Of a DNA stretch of 34,991 nucleotides, positions 32,455-34,991 are shown one piece after another; within the stretch, counting starts at the first letter, position 1; every line of letters starts with the position of its first letter. The stretch lies in NCBI GenBank assembly GCA_022561635.1, contig JADFQV010000017.1, positions 1 to 34,991 on the forward strand. Direction: 5' to 3'. Under the pieces are notes generated by a model. It was not told where the DNA came from. It was given only the letters and a program-made list of their open reading frames with translations, and ran no database searches. The position numbers and the translations under genes are program-made. The DNA comes from Chloroflexota bacterium (GTDB lineage Bacteria > Chloroflexota > Dehalococcoidia > SM23-28-2 > RBG-16-64-32).

Positions 32455-32532
32455 TGGTCGGGGTGGGCGGATTCGAACCGCCGACCTCACGGTCCCGAAC
32501 CGTGCGCTCTAGCCTGACTGAGCTACACCCCG
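32455..32532 (-). tRNA. tRNA-Pro (anticodon CGG)
   Basis: The minus strand folds into a full cloverleaf: acceptor CGGGGTG/CACCCCG, D-stem GCTC/GAGC, anticodon stem CACGG/CCGTG around loop TTCGGGA (anticodon CGG, reading CCG), variable loop AGGTC, and T-arm GGCGG-TTCGAAT-CCGCC. The discriminator base is A and the CCA end is encoded (32455-32457). The body is 75 bases long. Confidence 0.97.
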
Positions 32533-32577
32533 AATCAGCGTTCTGGCAGCGCTGGTGCGCGCCTTCACAAGCGAAAC

Positions 32578-32677
32578 CGCCGGTCGCACCGGCGGCAACG
32601 CAAGGTTACCAGACCACCTATGGGCTGTCGAGGCCTATTGCTGGCTCCGGGGGCGCCGGTTACACTGGCGGCAACGC
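32578..32677. repeat. Two copies of a 24-bp hairpin unit
   Basis: Copies at 32578-32601 and 32654-32677 agree at 21 of 24 bases. Each holds a small hairpin, CGCCGGT-NNN-AC(C/T)GGCG, followed by GCAACGC. In copy one the arms are perfect (CCGCCGGT/ACCGGCGG, 32577-32595). In copy two the one arm change turns a G-C pair into G-U, so pairing is kept. They lie between the tRNA 5' end and the flippase gene. Confidence 0.6.
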
Positions 32678-32707
32678 CTCGCCCGGGCGGGGCAGGCCGG
32701 ACGGCGA

Positions 32708-34096
32708 ATGCAGTCAACGATTTCAGGCCGCGGCTTCCTCTTCAACGTAAATCTCGTCTTCCTATCGCAGGTAGCGATATACGGGCTCGCCTTCATCCTG
32801 CGCATCATCCTGGCGCGCGGCCTGGGCGACGACGGCCTGGGCACTTACTCGCTCTTCTTCGTCGCCGTGCTGGTGGCGGGCGGCATCGGCAACCTGGGCA
32901 TCGGCCTCGGCAACGTCTACTTCCTCAATAAGGGCACGTACTCCTACCGCACGCTGCTTGCGGGCAGCCTCAGCACCTTCGGCGTGATGTCGATCGTCGG
33001 CTGGGTGGTAATCGGCGCCTGGGGCCTGGCCAGCGGCGCCGATCTCTTCGTCGAGGACGAGGCGTACTGGCTCTACGGCGCCGCGCTGCCGGCGATCATC
33101 GGCTACACGATCTTCACTTCGTTCCTGCACGGTTCCAGCCGCTTCGTGGCGCTCAGCCTGGTCGCCATCACCCAGGGCGTCTTCGCAGTGATCGGCACGG
33201 GCGTACTGCTGGCGGTGGACGACCTCGACGTCGGCAGCGCGATCGCGGTCTGGTCCGTGTCGTTCCTCGTCGCGGACGTCGTCACGCTGGCCTTGATCTT
33301 GCCGGGAAATCTGGACATCGGCCGGGTCATCCGGCCACCGTTGGACGTGCTCTGGGAGCAGATCAAGTACGGCGCGCAGGGACAGGCCGCGAACATGGCG
33401 GCGCTCTTCAACTACCGCTTTGATCTGTTCCTCGTCGCCGCCTTCGTCTCGACGGCCGGCGTCGGCCAATATGCCGTCGCCGTGGGGCTCGCCGAGAGCG
33501 TGTGGTGGATCTCGTCGGCGATATCGATGGTGCTGCTGCCACGGCTGACCGCGATGGACAAGGCCGACGCCGATGAAGTGACGCCGATCATCAGCCGTAA
33601 CACGCTGCTAATCAGCGTGCTGGCGGCGATCGGCCTGATCGCCGTGTCGCCAGTGGCGATCCAGATGCTCTTCGGGAGCGATTTCTATCCGGAGTCGTTC
33701 CTGCCGCTGGTGCTGCTGATGCCGGGGATCATCGCCGCCAGCGCAACGCGCGTGCTGGGAAGCTACCTCTTCAGCCGGGGCAAGATCATCTTCACGACGT
33801 TCGCGACATTCATCGCGCTGGGGGTGACCATCGGGGCGGACCTAGCGCTGATCCCGCTCTGGGGGATCGAGGGCGCGGCTGTCGCTTCGTCGATCGCCTA
33901 CACCGTGGCGCTGGTGGCAACCGTGTACTGGTACCGGCGAGAATCAGGACGGGGCATCGCCGAGGCGCTCCTCTGGCGGCCAAGCGACATCGGCTACTAC
34001 ACGGCCGCCCTCAAGCGCGCGCTGGGCCGGCGCACCGAGGACGAGGCATCAGGCACCGAGACGCTGGCGCAGGACGAGCCAAACGAAGACGGGTAG
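32708..34096 (+). CDS. Polysaccharide flippase (MOP/Wzx-like membrane protein)
   Basis: The 462-residue integral membrane protein shows about 12-14 hydrophobic segments and the opening of polysaccharide biosynthesis flippases (NLVFLSQVAIYGLAFILRIILARGLG, about 12-37, then GTYSLFF and GIGNLGIGLG). These proteins move lipid-linked oligosaccharide across the membrane. The ATG at 32708 starts just before the first membrane helix; an in-frame extension to 32555 reads through repeat DNA and is rejected. The C-terminal tail (ALGRRTEDEASGTETLAQDE) is hydrophilic. The last 48 bases overlap the convergent WecG-type gene. Together they indicate a surface glycan pathway. Confidence 0.87.
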   Translation: MQSTISGRGFLFNVNLVFLSQVAIYGLAFILRIILARGLGDDGLGTYSLFFVAVLVAGGIGNLGIGLGNVYFLNKGTYSYRTLLAGSLSTFGVMSIVGWVVIGAWGLASGADLFVEDEAYWLYGAALPAIIGYTIFTSFLHGSSRFVALSLVAITQGVFAVIGTGVLLAVDDLDVGSAIAVWSVSFLVADVVTLALILPGNLDIGRVIRPPLDVLWEQIKYGAQGQAANMAALFNYRFDLFLVAAFVSTAGVGQYAVAVGLAESVWWISSAISMVLLPRLTAMDKADADEVTPIISRNTLLISVLAAIGLIAVSPVAIQMLFGSDFYPESFLPLVLLMPGIIAASATRVLGSYLFSRGKIIFTTFATFIALGVTIGADLALIPLWGIEGAAVASSIAYTVALVATVYWYRRESGRGIAEALLWRPSDIGYYTAALKRALGRRTEDEASGTETLAQDEPNEDG

Positions 34097-34864
34097 CGCC
34101 AGCTGCCGCCGCAACCGAGAAGGCTGGCGCAGCAGACGAAAGAGCCACTCCAGACCGGCACGCCGCATCCAGCGGGGAGCGCGTGGCGTCGCGCCCGAGA
34201 GAAACGAGAACGACCCGCCCTCGGCGACGGCGACGCGCACGTTCAGCCGCGGCAGGTTCCTGGCGATCCATTCCTCCTGACGGGGGAAGCCCATGGCGAC
34301 GAGCAGGACGTCCGGCGACGCTGCGTTGATCGCCTCGATCACAGCCTCTGTGTCCGAGCGCCGGAAGTAGCCGTCGCGCGCCCCAGTGATCGTCAGCGAC
34401 GGCAGGCGCTCACCGATCGCCTGCGCCGCGCCCGCCGCTTCTTCCGCCGTGCCGCCGAGCAGGTGCACGCTGCGGCCTGAGCCAGCGAGCGCTCCCAGCA
34501 TCTCCCACGTAAAGTCGACGCCGGCCATCGCCTCAGGCAGCGGCCGCCTTAGCGCCGAGGGGCGAAGCACGACCGAGGCGAGCGACAACGGGAACTGCAA
34601 AAGCGCCTGCAGGCGGCCGCCGGGCAGCGACAGGTAGTTGGCCGCCCAAAGGATGCCAGCGCCGTCGGCAAGGCGCATCGCAGCGCCGTTCAGCATGGCA
34701 CGGACTCGCTCGTCGTCATGGGCGCGCGGCATGAACTCCGAGTACGGCTTGACGACGTAGGTCCTGGACTCTTCCCCGGCGAGCCTGGCGACTTCGGCGG
34801 CGGCTTCGCGACGGGTCAGACCCTGAAAGAGGACGCCGAGGACATCAACAGGCTCAGCGGTCAC
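34049..34864 (-). CDS. WecG/TagA/CpsF family glycosyltransferase (GT26)
   Basis: The 271-residue protein fits the WecG/TagA/CpsF family, which adds UDP-ManNAc(A)-type sugars to undecaprenyl-linked acceptors. The marks are YVVKPYSEFMPRAHDD (usual T.N.....a..d), RLADGAGILWAA, VHLLGGT, LLVAMGFPRQEEWI, and the C-terminal signature RAPRWMRRAGLEWLFRLL followed by QPSRLRR. The canonical GGAFD appears as GGSFSF. The C-terminal hydrophobic stretch may hold it on the membrane. The GTG start overlaps a probable upstream stop as GTGA. It converges on and overlaps the flippase by 48 bases. Confidence 0.88.
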   Translation of the reverse strand: MTAEPVDVLGVLFQGLTRREAAAEVARLAGEESRTYVVKPYSEFMPRAHDDERVRAMLNGAAMRLADGAGILWAANYLSLPGGRLQALLQFPLSLASVVLRPSALRRPLPEAMAGVDFTWEMLGALAGSGRSVHLLGGTAEEAAGAAQAIGERLPSLTITGARDGYFRRSDTEAVIEAINAASPDVLLVAMGFPRQEEWIARNLPRLNVRVAVAEGGSFSFLSGATPRAPRWMRRAGLEWLFRLLRQPSRLRRQLALPVFVWLVLRQRLGA

Positions 34865-34991
34865 GGCCGTCGCCGGCCGCGGCCACCACGCCGTCCCCGG
34901 CGTTGGCCACGGCGCTGTCCGCCGCCTCTGCCAGGGTGCCCGTTCGGCGGCGGCTCGTCCTCAGCGAGGATACGGTCGAGCGACTGGAACG
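34861..34991 (-). CDS. Partial C-terminus of an unknown gene, Arg/Gly-rich tail
   Basis: One minus-strand frame enters from the right edge as FQSLDRILAEDEPPPNG and ends with an RGG/RRG-rich tail (GQRRGQRRGRRGG) at the TGA in 34863-34861. That stop overlaps the WecG-type GTG start as GTGA, the same coupling seen twice elsewhere in this window, which is the main reason to believe this frame. A second frame is also open, stopping a few bases inside the next gene. With only 43 residues the protein cannot be named; a basic RGG tail often means RNA or DNA contact. Confidence 0.4.
   Translation of the reverse strand, partial: FQSLDRILAEDEPPPNGHPGRGGGQRRGQRRGRRGGRGRRRP

Noticed and set aside
32454-32750. 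Plus-strand 98-codon frame starting MVGVGGFEPPTSRSR
   Set aside because: It is the antisense reading of the tRNA-Pro gene; this peptide is a well-known false protein from tRNA complements.

Overview
The window is about 35 kb of GC-rich bacterial chromosome with short spacers and several 4-base GTGA/ATGA start-stop overlaps. The gene mix (split transketolase, crotonyl-CoA carboxylase/reductase, PIG-L deacetylases, FbpABC-type iron importer, c-di-GMP-I riboswitch, WecG-type glycosyltransferase) suggests a member of Chloroflexota, perhaps Dehalococcoidia-like. That placement is inference from gene content; an actinobacterium or another GC-rich phylum is not excluded. No phage, IS element or CRISPR array was seen.

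Layout. 1-5000 is a loose, accessory-looking stretch. It holds a TPR/class III cyclase gene broken by a frameshift inside a 24-bp perfect palindrome, a 32-residue Lys-rich protein gene, a low-GC secreted protein, two abutting gene-tail fossils (a cyclase tail and an acyl-CoA dehydrogenase tail), and a thioredoxin-fold gene whose reading frame passes through a TGA at the catalytic Cys position, a strong candidate selenoprotein. 5034-7601 carries an acyl-CoA dehydrogenase and a Ccr-type enoyl-CoA reductase. 7605-11859 (minus) holds an ABM-domain protein, PIG-L deacetylase and PLP decarboxylase operon, plus an amidohydrolase/ThpR pair. 11978-14768 encodes the two transketolase halves and a CDF metal transporter.

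14893-16782 is a cyclic-di-GMP module: a c-di-GMP-I (GEMM) riboswitch ahead of a membrane GGDEF cyclase with an intact product-inhibition site and a membrane HD-GYP protein whose HD motif has become AD. 16837-25630 (minus) is a long close-packed run in transcription order gyrA, RidA-like, Hsp20, lon, PPOX-like flavoprotein, neutral-ceramidase-like hydrolase, second PIG-L deacetylase. An AT-rich divergent promoter region then leads rightward to an iron-type ABC importer (binding lipoprotein, fused permease, ATPase; 25889-29512).

29564-32164 (minus) has a class I glutamine amidotransferase-like hydrolase, an agmatinase-family ureohydrolase and a TPR protein with a clear intrinsic terminator. 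A tRNA-Pro(CGG) follows, then a polysaccharide flippase (plus) that converges on and overlaps a WecG/TagA glycosyltransferase (minus). The right edge probably cuts the C-terminus of one more minus-strand gene.

Most interesting: the UGA-containing redoxin with a SECIS-like hairpin at the expected distance; the c-di-GMP riboswitch wired to both a synthase and a putative (possibly degenerate) hydrolase; and the gene fossils beside the palindrome-linked frameshift.
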